Positions 1 through 8,382 of a DNA stretch of 32,737 bases are shown piece by piece (position 1 is the first letter of the stretch; every line of letters starts with the position of its first letter). The DNA is from Oscillospiraceae bacterium. Its GTDB lineage: Bacteria; Bacillota; Clostridia; Oscillospirales; Oscillospiraceae. Under the pieces are notes generated by a model that was not told the origin of the DNA, did not search any database, and saw only the letters and a program-made list of their open reading frames with translations. The stretch lies in assembly GCA_902791215.1 (NCBI GenBank), contig CADAUZ010000037.1, forward strand, positions 1 to 32,737, in the 5' to 3' direction. A program made the position numbers and the translations under genes.

Positions 1-130
1 TCAAAAGAATTTTTATAGTCATTTCTGACTCTTAAGAACCCTTTTCTTTGGTGCTTATTTAGCATAAGCTGTTCTTACATTGTTCAATTTTCAAGGTACT
101 CTCTGCGCTCGCCTTTCTCGGCGGCAGCTT
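1..130 (-). other. Leader of an rRNA operon running off the left edge
   Basis: On the minus strand this segment lies directly downstream of three tandem consensus promoters. It contains ACCTTGAAAATTGAACAA at about 80-97, resembling the CTTTGAAAACTGAA-type sequence that Bacillota place before mature rRNA genes. The segment is AT-rich, encodes no plausible protein and reads toward the left edge. I infer that a 16S-first rRNA operon begins just outside the window; no mature rRNA sequence is visible here. The motif also occurs in 16S-23S spacers, but the strong promoters argue for the operon start. Confidence 0.6.
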
Positions 131-134
131 TGTT

Positions 135-163
135 ATTATATCAAAGCTGTTTGTGTTTGTCAA
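135..163 (-). promoter_or_regulatory. rRNA-type promoter, proximal (TTGACA-17-TATAAT)
   Basis: Reading leftward, the -35 box TTGACA (158-163) and -10 box TATAAT (135-140) match consensus fully with a 17-base spacer. A-rich sequence upstream of the -35 could act as an UP element. The sequence around it, from AGTTCTTGACA to TATAATAACAAAGC, is repeated at the next promoter, so the two arose by duplication. Confidence 0.85.
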
Positions 164-245
164 GAACTTTTTTCAAATTCTTTTGGAATTTTTCCGGAGC
201 TCTTTTCAAATCGCTTGCCCGATCTCTCGGGTGAGCAGCTTTGTT

Positions 246-274
246 ATTATAACGCAGCAGCTTTACTTTGTCAA
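246..274 (-). promoter_or_regulatory. rRNA-type promoter, middle (TTGACA-17-TATAAT)
   Basis: The -35 box TTGACA is at 269-274 and the -10 box TATAAT at 246-251 on the minus strand, again a perfect match with 17-base spacing. It sits 111 bases upstream of the proximal promoter and shares its flanks. Tandem perfect promoters of this kind are typical of rRNA operons. Confidence 0.85.
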
Positions 275-350
275 GAACTTTTTTCGTTTCGCCAGAAACT
301 TTTTTCAAGCTCTTTTGTGACTTCAGCACCCTTCTCTCGAGCGCTCACGT

Positions 351-379
351 AATATAGCACCGAAAAAGGCAAAAGTCAA
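351..379 (-). promoter_or_regulatory. rRNA-type promoter, distal (TTGACT-17-TATATT)
   Basis: The -35 box TTGACT (374-379) and -10 box TATATT (351-356) have a 17-base spacer on the minus strand. It is slightly off consensus and lies 105 bases upstream of the middle promoter. It is the end of the rRNA promoter block nearest the divergent germination operon. Confidence 0.75.
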
Positions 380-453
380 CACTTTTTTTCATAAATTTGA
401 AAAGATTTTTCCGGTTCTAAATATTGGGCTTTTTTCTGGATATACTACACAAC

Positions 454-1947
454 ATGTATAAGAATGATATTTTTGGAACAAAGCTTCTCCATCCGCGCCG
501 CGCGCCGGTCTATACCTGTCCGCCGACGCTGCCCTCTCTGCGCGAGATCTTCTCCGCCTGCGCGGATTTTCAGACGCGCACGCTGCGCCTCGGCCTTGCG
601 TCAAACCATATTGTAACCGTCTGCTGGCTGGACGGTCTCGTCTCGTCCCGTATGCTCACGGAGGATGTGATCCGGCCGCTCACGAGTCTTGTGCGCCTGC
701 CGGAGAGTGAAAGCGAACGCCAGAGCCTCCTGCGCATCCTGGCCGGGGCGGTCTACAACTGCTCGGCGCAGTACCGGGAGACTATGGACGAAGTGGTAAA
801 CGACCTCACCCACGGCTGCTGTGTGCTGCTGTTTGATGGCTCGGCCCAGGCCGTGAGCTTTGAGGCGCGCTCGGAGACCCAGCGCGCCGTGTCCGAGCCG
901 ACGCTGGAGAAGTCCATCAAGGGCGCCAAGGACGCCTTCGTCGAGACCCTGCGGGTAAACACTGCTCTGGTACGCCGTCGGCTGTGTACCCCGAAGCTCA
1001 AGCTGGTGGAGTCCACGCTGGGGAGCACGACCGTCACAAAGGTGGCGATGTTCTACCTCGACGGCGCTGCCTCTCCCGATACGGTGTCGGCCCTCGCCGC
1101 GCGGCTGGACGCCCTGGAGGCGGACGCGCTGCTTGCGACAGGGCTTTTGGAGGAGGGACTGAGCGACGCGCCCGGCTCCCCCTTCCCCCAGCTATTGCAC
1201 ACCGAGCGGCCCGATCGCTTCGCCCAGTATCTCACGGAGGGGCGCGTGGGCCTGCTGGTGGACGGGCTGCCCATCGGTCTTCTGGGCCCCGTGACCTTTG
1301 CCGACTTCATGCGCTGCTCCGGCGACAGCGCCGGCAGCGCGATCATTGCAAGCGCTCTGAGCCTGCTGCGCTGGCTCGCGCTGCTGCTCAGTCTTCTGTT
1401 CCCGGCCCTGTACGTGGCGATCGCCCTCTACCACCAGGAGATGATCCCGACGCGCCTGCTGCTGAGCGTCATCGAGGCCAAGCAGCGCGTCCCCTTCTCG
1501 ACGGCGCTGGAGGTGATCGGCATGCTTTTGAGCTTTGAGCTCTTGCAGGAGGCGGGGCTGCACCTGCCGAACCCCATCGGCGACACGGTGTCCATCATCG
1601 GAGCGCTGATCGTCGGCCAGTCGGCGGTGGAGGCGCGGATCGTGTCGCCCATCGCGATCATCGTGGTGGCCTTCGCGGGCATCGCGGGCTATACGCTGCC
1701 GAGCCAGGACCTGGGCGCGGCGGTGCGGCTGCTGCGCCTGGGGCTGGTGCTTGCGGCGGTGGCGGCGGGGCTTTTCGGCGTAGGCGCGGCGCTGTGCCTG
1801 GTGCTATTGCACCTGGCAGAGATGGACAGCCTGGGCCGCAACTACACGGCGCCGCTCTCCGACGGGGAGCCCCTGCCTCTGACGCGGCTGTTTCTCAAAG
1901 GACCGGCGCGTGAGGCAGGCTTTCGTATAGGGAGGCGGTCGCCGTGA
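454..1947 (+). CDS. Spore germination protein, GerA family (receptor A subunit)
   Basis: This is the A subunit of a germinant receptor, which sits in the inner spore membrane and takes part in nutrient sensing. The first 290 or so residues form the soluble N-terminal region. The C-terminal third is membrane-embedded, with hydrophobic segments near residues 303-326, 351-369, 379-417 and 422-457. Family signatures are clear: FPALYVAIALYHQEMIPT, then EAGLHLPNPIGDTVSIIGA and SPIAI. At about 497 residues it has normal length. I chose ATG 454; an in-frame TTG at 424 would add ten residues, and neither has a good Shine-Dalgarno. A TATACTA at 441-447 resembles a sigma-G -10 box, but the fit is weak. 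The next gene starts inside its stop codon, so the receptor genes form one operon in the order A-C-B, as in gerK of Bacillus. Confidence 0.93.
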   Translation: MYKNDIFGTKLLHPRRAPVYTCPPTLPSLREIFSACADFQTRTLRLGLASNHIVTVCWLDGLVSSRMLTEDVIRPLTSLVRLPESESERQSLLRILAGAVYNCSAQYRETMDEVVNDLTHGCCVLLFDGSAQAVSFEARSETQRAVSEPTLEKSIKGAKDAFVETLRVNTALVRRRLCTPKLKLVESTLGSTTVTKVAMFYLDGAASPDTVSALAARLDALEADALLATGLLEEGLSDAPGSPFPQLLHTERPDRFAQYLTEGRVGLLVDGLPIGLLGPVTFADFMRCSGDSAGSAIIASALSLLRWLALLLSLLFPALYVAIALYHQEMIPTRLLLSVIEAKQRVPFSTALEVIGMLLSFELLQEAGLHLPNPIGDTVSIIGALIVGQSAVEARIVSPIAIIVVAFAGIAGYTLPSQDLGAAVRLLRLGLVLAAVAAGLFGVGAALCLVLLHLAEMDSLGRNYTAPLSDGEPLPLTRLFLKGPAREAGFRIGRRSP

Positions 1948-3092
1948 AGAAGCTGCTGGCGCTTATTCTCTGTGCCGCCGAGCTGCTCCTCTTTGCCGGG
2001 CGAGGCGGCCTGCGGGGAAACTACCGCGAGGTGGAGGAGCTGCTGGTGATCCAGACCATGGGTCTCGACAAGACCCTGGGCGGCGTGACGCTCTCCCTCG
2101 CGGCGGCGGGGGACAGCGAGGACAAGGTCGCCCGCATGGAGGCCGACGGCGTGTCGATCTCGGCGGCGATGGAGCGCATCCGGGACTACGCCTATGAGGA
2201 GGAGCTGTTCTGCCCCCACATCGGGCGGCTGCTCATCGGGGAAAAGCTGGCGGAGGCCGGGATTGAGAGCACGCTTGCCTATATCTGCCGCTCGCCGGAG
2301 CTGCGGCTGGACATGCCGCTGTTTGTGGTGCGCGGCGGCGAGGCCGCCGACGCGGTGATGACCGTCGGCAGCGGGGACAAGGGCATCTGCGATGTCATGC
2401 GCATCATCGAGCAGGACGCGAAGCGCCGCGGGGAAAGCGGCCTGACCACCGCGTCCCAGATCCTGCGGGACACGGCGCGCTGCGGCAGCAGCCTCATCTG
2501 CGCGCTGGAGCTGGGCCGGGCCAGCGAGAGCACCGAGCCGCCGGACGCGGAGAGCGCCGCGCCCGAGGCGCGCAGCATTGCCCCCATGGGCTACGCGATT
2601 TTGCGGGAGGGACGGCTGTGCCGCTATCTGACGCCGGAGCAGGCCGTCGCCGTGGGGCTTTTAATCAACAGGCCGGGCAGGGCAACCGTCGATTTGCGGG
2701 ATCGGCACGGCGAGGCGGCGGTGCTGGAATTGAATGGCGGCGGCTGCAGGATCCGTCCGGTCTGGGAGGGCGGCATCCTCAAAGGCGTGGACATCGCCTG
2801 CCAGGCGCAGGCAAGCCTTCTGGAGCACGGCGGGCGCGGCGCGATGAACGAGGCGGAGGATCTGGACTACCTCACGGCCCGGCTGGAATCGAAGCTGGCG
2901 GGCTGGCTCAGCGCCGCGCTGCAGGCCTCGAAGGAGCTCAAGGCGGACTATCTCTGTCTCGCCGAAACGCTGGAGCGAGCCGACCCCGCCGCCTGGAAGG
3001 CTCTCGACCGGGACTTCATTGACCTGCTGCCGGAGCTTGAGCTCCAGGTCACGGTCAGCGCAAAGCTTAACCAGATGAACGACATGAAATAA
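1944..3092 (+). CDS. Ger(x)C family germination protein, lipobox Cys absent
   Basis: This is the C subunit of the germinant receptor, normally a lipoprotein on the outer face of the inner spore membrane. It starts with GTG overlapping the upstream stop (GTGA), with AGGGAGG at 1929-1935 as ribosome site. The 382 residues fit the family, and the early EVEELLVIQTMGLDK matches the usual start of the mature domain. The N-terminus has a hydrophobic signal-like stretch, but the position where LxGC would carry the lipidated Cys reads LFAGRG, with Arg20 instead of Cys. The protein may therefore be anchored by an uncleaved signal or not lipidated. Identity is sure from sequence and context; the consequence of the change is inference. 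Confidence 0.88.
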   Translation: MKKLLALILCAAELLLFAGRGGLRGNYREVEELLVIQTMGLDKTLGGVTLSLAAAGDSEDKVARMEADGVSISAAMERIRDYAYEEELFCPHIGRLLIGEKLAEAGIESTLAYICRSPELRLDMPLFVVRGGEAADAVMTVGSGDKGICDVMRIIEQDAKRRGESGLTTASQILRDTARCGSSLICALELGRASESTEPPDAESAAPEARSIAPMGYAILREGRLCRYLTPEQAVAVGLLINRPGRATVDLRDRHGEAAVLELNGGGCRIRPVWEGGILKGVDIACQAQASLLEHGGRGAMNEAEDLDYLTARLESKLAGWLSAALQASKELKADYLCLAETLERADPAAWKALDRDFIDLLPELELQVTVSAKLNQMNDMK

Positions 3093-3107
3093 AGGGCGGG
3101 TGATCCC

Positions 3108-4244
3108 ATGCAGGAAAACTACAACGCGCGCCAGCTTCTGAGCCTCGGGGCCGTGATCGCGCTGACCCCGGCGCTGCGGCTGTTCCCGGCGCGCGCCGCC
3201 GCGATCGCTGGGCGGGCCGGGTGGCTCGCGCCGCTTGTGGCTCTGCCGCTGGCGCTGGTGTGGGCGCGTGCGATGGCGCTGCTGCTTGAGACCATGCAGC
3301 CCGGCGAGCAGCTGCCCGACACCCTGCTGCGCCTGGGCGGCAGGCACCTGGGCAAGCCCGCCCTCGCGCTTTTCGCCGCCTGGTGCCTTACCTATGCCGC
3401 CTTCGTGCTGCGCTCGGGGGCCGACCGCCTGGTGGGCACGGTCTACCCCGGGGCATCCCCCGCCCTGTTCAGCCAGCTCATGGGTCTTGTTGCCCTCGCC
3501 GCCGCGCTTTCCACGCCGCGCAGCTTTGCCCGCATGGGGCGGATGCTGCTGCCGCTGCTGTTCGGCGTGCTGGGGCTGCTGCTGTTTTTCGCGCTGCTGT
3601 CGGCGGATTGGAGCAATCTTTTTCCCATCTCGGATGAAGACATTTGGCCCCTTATCAAAACCGCGCCGTTGCCGCTGAATATTGCGGCGGGGTCCGGCAC
3701 GGCGCTGTGCTTTCTCGCGGGCGGCCTGAAGGAACGCCGCCTCGGCTTTCCGGCGCTGGCCAAATGGTCGGCGCTGCTGTGCGCCGGGCTTTCTGTTCTG
3801 AGCGCGGCGGTGATCGGGACCCTCGGCGCGCCGCTGACGGGGCAGCTTGCAAGGCCCTTCTTCGTGCTGGTGCGCACGCTGGTGTTTTTCCGCACGGTGG
3901 AGCGCGTGGAGGCGCTGGTGGTGATGCTGTGGATCTTCCCGGACTTTCTGATGACGGCGCTGTTCTTCTGGGCGGGGCAGTACGCCCTGCGCCTGCTGTG
4001 CGGCTTTCACCCGGATACGAAAATGCGCCCCCGTCTGGATTTCTCCGAGGGGCGCGTGTTGATCTGGGTCTTTGCCGCGGCGGCGATCGTGCTGGCGCTC
4101 TTTCTCGCGCCGACGCCGCGGCAGCTCGAGCGCTGGTCCACGGTCTATATCCCGGCGGCAAACTTCACCTTTGTGTTCGTGTACCTGCCGTTATTATATA
4201 TTATGGGCAGAAAGTCAGACGCTAAAAAGCGAAAGAGCTTGTAA
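3108..4244 (+). CDS. Spore germination permease, GerAB/GerKB family
   Basis: This is the B subunit of the germinant receptor, an integral membrane protein of the APC transporter superfamily thought to bind the germinant. The 378 residues are hydrophobic throughout, consistent with about ten membrane helices, and the opening NARQLLSLGAVIALTPALRL is the usual family start. It begins 15 bases after the C subunit stop, with a modest GGGCGGG ribosome site. It is the last gene of the operon. The only inverted repeat downstream lies about 30 bases past the stop, between this gene and the convergent antiporter. Confidence 0.92.
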   Translation: MQENYNARQLLSLGAVIALTPALRLFPARAAAIAGRAGWLAPLVALPLALVWARAMALLLETMQPGEQLPDTLLRLGGRHLGKPALALFAAWCLTYAAFVLRSGADRLVGTVYPGASPALFSQLMGLVALAAALSTPRSFARMGRMLLPLLFGVLGLLLFFALLSADWSNLFPISDEDIWPLIKTAPLPLNIAAGSGTALCFLAGGLKERRLGFPALAKWSALLCAGLSVLSAAVIGTLGAPLTGQLARPFFVLVRTLVFFRTVERVEALVVMLWIFPDFLMTALFFWAGQYALRLLCGFHPDTKMRPRLDFSEGRVLIWVFAAAAIVLALFLAPTPRQLERWSTVYIPAANFTFVFVYLPLLYIMGRKSDAKKRKSL

Positions 4245-4271
4245 AAAATCTGTTGTCCCCGCAATGAAAAC

Positions 4272-4315
4272 GGCCTTCGGCGAAAACGCACAATGCCGCG
4301 AATTCGCCGAAGGCC
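4272..4315. terminator. Perfect 13-bp hairpin between convergent genes
   Basis: GGCCTTCGGCGAA (4272-4284) pairs perfectly with TTCGCCGAAGGCC (4303-4315) around an 18-base loop. It lies between the converging germination operon and antiporter gene. On the minus strand the stem is followed by TTTTCATTGC, and on the plus strand only by a weak T-rich stretch. A bidirectional terminator is the likely role. Confidence 0.6.
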
Positions 4316-4392
4316 TGCAAGTTTCTGTTATCGTTACCGCGCATGACCTGACCGGGGGCATACAGTTTCAGATTCTGTTCCCTTTCCGGCCT

Positions 4393-5679
4393 TTATTGAT
4401 GCGCAAAACGCTCCCTTGTCTTCTTCTGGGCCGGGATCGAATCGATCTCGCCGGCAGCGTTGAGGGCCATCTTGGTCATCATCGGGCCTGCGATTTCATA
4501 AACCAGCACGCTGAAAAGAACGACGTTTCGGATCAGGGATGCCTCTTTCCCGCCCAGAGACTGCGCCATCACCACCATCCCAAGAGCCACACCGGCCTGC
4601 GGAAACAGCGTAATCCCCAGATATTTTCTGACGTTCTCACTGCAGCCCATAATCGCGCTGCTGAAGGAAGCCCCAAAATACTTTCCCAAACACCGGGTCA
4701 CGATATAGACAAGTCCAATCAAAAGAACCGCCGGATACCGGAAAACACTGAGCTCCAGCCCCGCGCCGCTGATGACAAAGAACGTGGCGAACAGGGGCGC
4801 TGTCCATTTGTCTGCCCGGTTCATGATATCTGCCGAGTATTCACTCATATTGCAGAACACGGTTCCCAGCATCATACACACCAAAAGAGAAGAGAAGGAT
4901 ATCTCGATCTCCCCTAGGGGGATTTTGATTGAGGCCAAAGCAATCGTCAGCACAACAAAGCCGATCGAAAGAGACAAACGGTTGGAGTTGGAGAAGAACA
5001 GCTTTTCCAGCTCTGTGAGAAGAGCGCCGAGTACCGCTCCAAGAATCAGGGAGCAGATGATCTCCAGAATGGGGTTGACGATGATGGCGTATATGTTCAA
5101 TTCTCCGCCCTTCAAAGCCTGCGCGATTCCAAAGGATACGGCGAAAATAATAAGCCCTACCGCATCGTCAAGCGCGACGATCGGCAGCAGAAGATCCGTT
5201 ACTTCACCCTTTGCCTTATACTGCCGGACAACCATCAAAGTGGCCGCGGGTGCAGTAGCTGCGGCGATCGCCCCCAGCGTAATGGCTGCGGAAAGGGGGA
5301 GTGTGTCTTCTCCGAAGCAGAAATGCAGTCCGACAAGCGCCAGATCCACCAGTGCAGTAGCCGTTACCGCCTGAATGATTCCGATCGCCGTAGCCTGCTT
5401 ACCGGTGGCTTTCAGCTGTGACAGCCGAAATTCGTTTCCGATGGCAAACGCAATAAAGCCGAGGGCGGTATTGCTGAGTACCCCAAGACTGTCTACTGCC
5501 TCCATGCTGACAAAGCCAAGCCCCGGTATACCCAGTCTTCCAAGGCAGTAAGGCCCCACCAGAAGCCCTGCCAGAAGAAATGCTGTCACATCCGGGAAAT
5601 GCAGATGGATCAGCTTGAAAACACGGGTCATAAGAAGCCCTGCCAGTAGCGCAGTTGAAGTAGCCAATAAAGTTTCCAT
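4393..5679 (-). CDS. Cation:proton antiporter, CPA2 (Kef/GerN-like) membrane domain only
   Basis: The protein exchanges a monovalent cation (Na+ or K+) for protons across the membrane. Its 428 residues are almost wholly membrane helices. The motif ALDDAVGLI places the conserved Asp pair at 171-172; a DD pair is typical of electrogenic CPA2 members. There is no C-terminal RCK/TrkA regulatory domain, and the protein ends in a short charged tail. AGAGG precedes the ATG by about 9 bases. Its GC content looks much lower than that of its neighbours (near 50% against well over 60%), which suggests separate ancestry. It converges with the germinant receptor operon; GerN and GrmA antiporters of this family act in spore germination, but adjacency alone does not prove that role here. 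Confidence 0.88.
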   Translation of the reverse strand: METLLATSTALLAGLLMTRVFKLIHLHFPDVTAFLLAGLLVGPYCLGRLGIPGLGFVSMEAVDSLGVLSNTALGFIAFAIGNEFRLSQLKATGKQATAIGIIQAVTATALVDLALVGLHFCFGEDTLPLSAAITLGAIAAATAPAATLMVVRQYKAKGEVTDLLLPIVALDDAVGLIIFAVSFGIAQALKGGELNIYAIIVNPILEIICSLILGAVLGALLTELEKLFFSNSNRLSLSIGFVVLTIALASIKIPLGEIEISFSSLLVCMMLGTVFCNMSEYSADIMNRADKWTAPLFATFFVISGAGLELSVFRYPAVLLIGLVYIVTRCLGKYFGASFSSAIMGCSENVRKYLGITLFPQAGVALGMVVMAQSLGGKEASLIRNVVLFSVLVYEIAGPMMTKMALNAAGEIDSIPAQKKTRERFAHQ

Positions 5680-5717
5680 GATGAATATGCCTCTTTTCCA
5701 TTTTTGTAACAGCGCAC

Positions 5718-5747
5718 AGTATAATACGCCGATTCCGAAATTGCCAC
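5718..5747 (-). promoter_or_regulatory. Possible promoter of the antiporter gene
   Basis: On the minus strand TATACT (5718-5723) is a good -10 box. The -35 box GTGGCA (5742-5747) matches consensus at four of six positions, with an 18-base spacer. It lies about 40 bases upstream of the start codon. The weak -35 leaves this tentative. Confidence 0.45.
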
Positions 5748-5759
5748 TGTTTTTTTTGA

Positions 5760-5794
5760 TAAAAAATAGCGGCCCCGCATGAATGCGGAGCCGC
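5760..5794 (-). terminator. Intrinsic terminator of the Ig-domain protein gene
   Basis: GCGGCTCCGCAT and ATGCGGGGCCGC (arms at 5783-5794 and 5769-5780) form a 12-bp stem with one G-U pair and a tight loop. On the minus strand it is followed by TATTTTTT. It starts about 12 bases past the stop of the 5806-8136 gene. Confidence 0.85.
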
Positions 5795-5805
5795 AGGACT
5801 TTATT

Positions 5806-8136
5806 TTACTTCTTATCTTTCTTATTAAACAGGTTTTTGAGCTTTTCGCTCGTCCTCGGCTCATCGACGAAGTCCTCCTCGTCGCCGCCGGTCTTGCGCA
5901 GGTAGAGCACATAGCCGATCAGGCCGCCGAGGGCCACCACCGCCACCACGAACAGCACCTTCACTGCCGTGCTCACGCCAGTATTGCGGCGGGCGGGCGC
6001 GGGGGTGTGTACCGGGGTGGGGGCAACGCTCGCGCTCGGCACCGGGAAACCGGTCGGGCTGGGCGACACCGTGCCGAAGGGTACCGGAGACGGGCTCACG
6101 CCGTAAGGCGCGGGAGTCGTACCGACGGGCAGAGGCGTCGGCATCGTCGCGCTTGGGTTCGTCGAGCCGTAGTAGGGCGTGGGAGTGGGCGTCGCGTAGG
6201 GGATATTGCTGCGCACGTCGATGGTGTAGGTCGTGCTCATGCCCTCGTAGTTGACGGTGATCTGCTGGCTGCCGGCAGTGGTGGCTACGCGCGGCGAGAT
6301 GGTGTAGCCGCTGGTGACGGTCTCATAGCCGCCGGTGGTCTGGAGCTGGAGCACGAGGCCGGCGGTGCTGATGGTGTCGCCGACGGTGTAGGAGCGGTTG
6401 GCGGGCAGGCTCTGGATGCTCAGGCCCGTCACGCGCCTTGCCTGCTGCACGGCCACGGTGAAGGTGCAGGTCTTGCCCATGAAGCTCACGGTGACGGTCT
6501 GGTTGCCAGGGTTGGAGAAATAGGTGGGGCTGCAGGTAAAGCCCTCGCCCACGTCGAGATAGCGGCCGTCGGTGGAGTAGACGCGGATCGTAAGCCCCGC
6601 GGTATTGAGGTACTCGCCCACGGTGTAGGAGCTCTTGTTCGGCATGGTCAGCACGCCGATGCCGCGGATCAGTTCCGCCACGGAGTGGACCTTGACCTGA
6701 TAGCTGGTCTGGTAGCCGCGGTAGTTGACATTGACATCGGCAAGGCCGGAGTTGTTGTAGGATACCGTCTGGGTGGTGACGACAAAGCCGCTGGTGATCG
6801 TATCGTAAGTGCCGTCGGTATAGAGCACGCGCAGCTGCAGGCCGGTCGCGTCCACGGCCTCGCCGTCGTTGTAGTCCACCTTGTTCGGCAGCTTGCCGAC
6901 CGTGACGGAGCGGATGGTCTTGTTCACCCTCGGCGTCGGGGTGGGCGTGGCGGCCGGGCGGTCGGTGATGGTGAAGATCACCGGCTCGGAGTCGGCGTAG
7001 GTCTGCTGGCCGTAGCCGCTGCTGACGACGCGGCAGAGATAGGCATAAGTCCCGGCGCGGGAGGTGTTGGGTTTGTACTGGGCGCTGTTGCCGGTGCCGT
7101 CCTCAATGGGCGTCCAGTCGTTGCCGAGTCCCATATACCACTGGAAGCTGACGGCGAAGGCGTTGGACACCTTGGCCTCCAGCACGGCGCGGTCGCCGGT
7201 GTAGACGCTGGTGCTGCCCGTGATCGTGACAGTCGGGTCAGGCAGCACAGGCACAGCCGCGTGCGGCGCAGGCGTCTGCGTCGGTACATAGGGGGTGGGC
7301 GTCGGCTCGGTAAAGCTGGGCACGTTCACCGTAGGCTCCGGCGACGGCGTGCCCGGCGTCTGCACGATGGAGTTGTAAATATCCTCAAAGCTGCCCGTGA
7401 AGTTGTCGATCCAGGACTCCGTCATGCCGGTATCGCCCTGCTGCTCATTGCTGGGATCGCTCGGGGTAGTGTCCTGCTGACCGAAGTCGACCCAGGTCTC
7501 CTCGACAATGGGCTCCTGCTGGGTGGGTTGCTCGGGCTGTGTCGGCTGCTCTGGCTGAGCAGGCACGTCGGTTGGCTCCGGGCGCTCATTGAGCACGGTC
7601 ACGCTGCACAGCTTGATAGTCCCGTCCCAGAGGACGAAGAGGTACTCGCCCGCCTGTTTCGGCTTGCCCGTCAGATAGAGGTAATATGTCTCGCGGTCCT
7701 TGTCGGCCTCGTCGAGCTCCGGTTCGTCGGGGGCGGGCTGGCCTGCCCTTTCGCGGCGGATCTCGTCGGCGACCCATACGCCGTCCCGGCCATCGGGGAC
7801 GCGGACCTTCTCCCTGCGCACCTCGTACTTCAGACCCTCGGGCAGGGCATTCTCATCGAGGATCTTGGCGTTTTCTGTGGTCTCCGTAAGACAGATATTG
7901 CTCTGCTCACCCACTACGGCGTCATCGAAGAAAACGAGGTTTTCCAGCTGAAAGCTGCTGCCCGAAAGATCGATTTGGCCCTTGTCGGGGTCGATCATGC
8001 TGCGCAGGCTCAGGCCCGGGCCGAAGCCGGAGAACCACTCGGCCGGGAAGGGCGGCTCCTGTGCCAGCGCCGCGGGCGCGAGCGACAGCAGCATCAGCAG
8101 CGTCAGCGCCAGGGCGATCCATTTCTTTGTTTTCAT
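5806..8136 (-). CDS. Secreted, membrane-anchored protein with Ig-like and Big_3 domains
   Basis: The 776-residue protein opens with a signal peptide (MKTKKWIALALTLLMLLS, then APAALA before QEPP). An N-terminal region of unknown fold follows (about 27-190), then a Gln/Pro/Thr linker and an Ig-like domain (about 298-390, containing FQWY and AYLCRVV). Three repeats of the bacterial Ig-like group 3 type sit near 403-481, 488-568 and 570-643, each with a [DS]Y..G..[LIV]..[AT]GL core followed by a TDG- or TGG-type turn. After a Pro/Thr/Ser stalk come a membrane helix (about 724-745) and a charged cytoplasmic tail rich in Lys. This is a surface display layout. The domains suggest adhesion or wall contact, but no ligand can be named. 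The start is set by GGAAAGGA upstream of ATG; the open frame continues to 9852 only because of the high GC content. Confidence 0.85.
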   Translation of the reverse strand: MKTKKWIALALTLLMLLSLAPAALAQEPPFPAEWFSGFGPGLSLRSMIDPDKGQIDLSGSSFQLENLVFFDDAVVGEQSNICLTETTENAKILDENALPEGLKYEVRREKVRVPDGRDGVWVADEIRRERAGQPAPDEPELDEADKDRETYYLYLTGKPKQAGEYLFVLWDGTIKLCSVTVLNERPEPTDVPAQPEQPTQPEQPTQQEPIVEETWVDFGQQDTTPSDPSNEQQGDTGMTESWIDNFTGSFEDIYNSIVQTPGTPSPEPTVNVPSFTEPTPTPYVPTQTPAPHAAVPVLPDPTVTITGSTSVYTGDRAVLEAKVSNAFAVSFQWYMGLGNDWTPIEDGTGNSAQYKPNTSRAGTYAYLCRVVSSGYGQQTYADSEPVIFTITDRPAATPTPTPRVNKTIRSVTVGKLPNKVDYNDGEAVDATGLQLRVLYTDGTYDTITSGFVVTTQTVSYNNSGLADVNVNYRGYQTSYQVKVHSVAELIRGIGVLTMPNKSSYTVGEYLNTAGLTIRVYSTDGRYLDVGEGFTCSPTYFSNPGNQTVTVSFMGKTCTFTVAVQQARRVTGLSIQSLPANRSYTVGDTISTAGLVLQLQTTGGYETVTSGYTISPRVATTAGSQQITVNYEGMSTTYTIDVRSNIPYATPTPTPYYGSTNPSATMPTPLPVGTTPAPYGVSPSPVPFGTVSPSPTGFPVPSASVAPTPVHTPAPARRNTGVSTAVKVLFVVAVVALGGLIGYVLYLRKTGGDEEDFVDEPRTSEKLKNLFNKKDKK

Positions 8137-8205
8137 GTCTTTATCCTTTCCGAGTCCCGGCCAAACGCCGGACTCTCGCAAAAGTGCGGCAACTATGTCA
8201 ACAAA

Positions 8206-8234
8206 ATCATGGCACAAAAGCCGCCTTTTGTCAA
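8206..8234 (-). promoter_or_regulatory. Promoter of the Ig-domain protein gene
   Basis: On the minus strand TTGACA (8229-8234) is followed after 17 bases by CATGAT (8206-8211). It lies about 70 bases upstream of the start codon, in the 246-base divergent region shared with the glucosidase gene. Confidence 0.6.
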
Positions 8235-8321
8235 CATCATTCCGGCTTGGGAATTTGTACCTTTCAATTTCTATGACGCACGGCATGTCGGTTTTGTTCC
8301 CAAAAAAACTTCCGTGTTTTG

Positions 8322-8349
8322 TTGCAATTGTCCCCGCATGTGGTAAAAT
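8322..8349 (+). promoter_or_regulatory. Promoter of the GH13 glucosidase gene
   Basis: TTGCAA (8322-8327) and TAAAAT (8344-8349) are separated by 16 bases, about 34 bases before the start codon. No clear operator is visible between the two divergent promoters. Confidence 0.65.
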
Positions 8350-8382
8350 AAAGCAAAGCGACTTTAGAAGGAGGGGAACCCC

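Noticed and set aside
5779-8346. Plus-strand 855-codon open frame
   Set aside because: Antisense shadow of the Ig-domain gene, with low-complexity Arg/Gly/Ala/His content and no motif.
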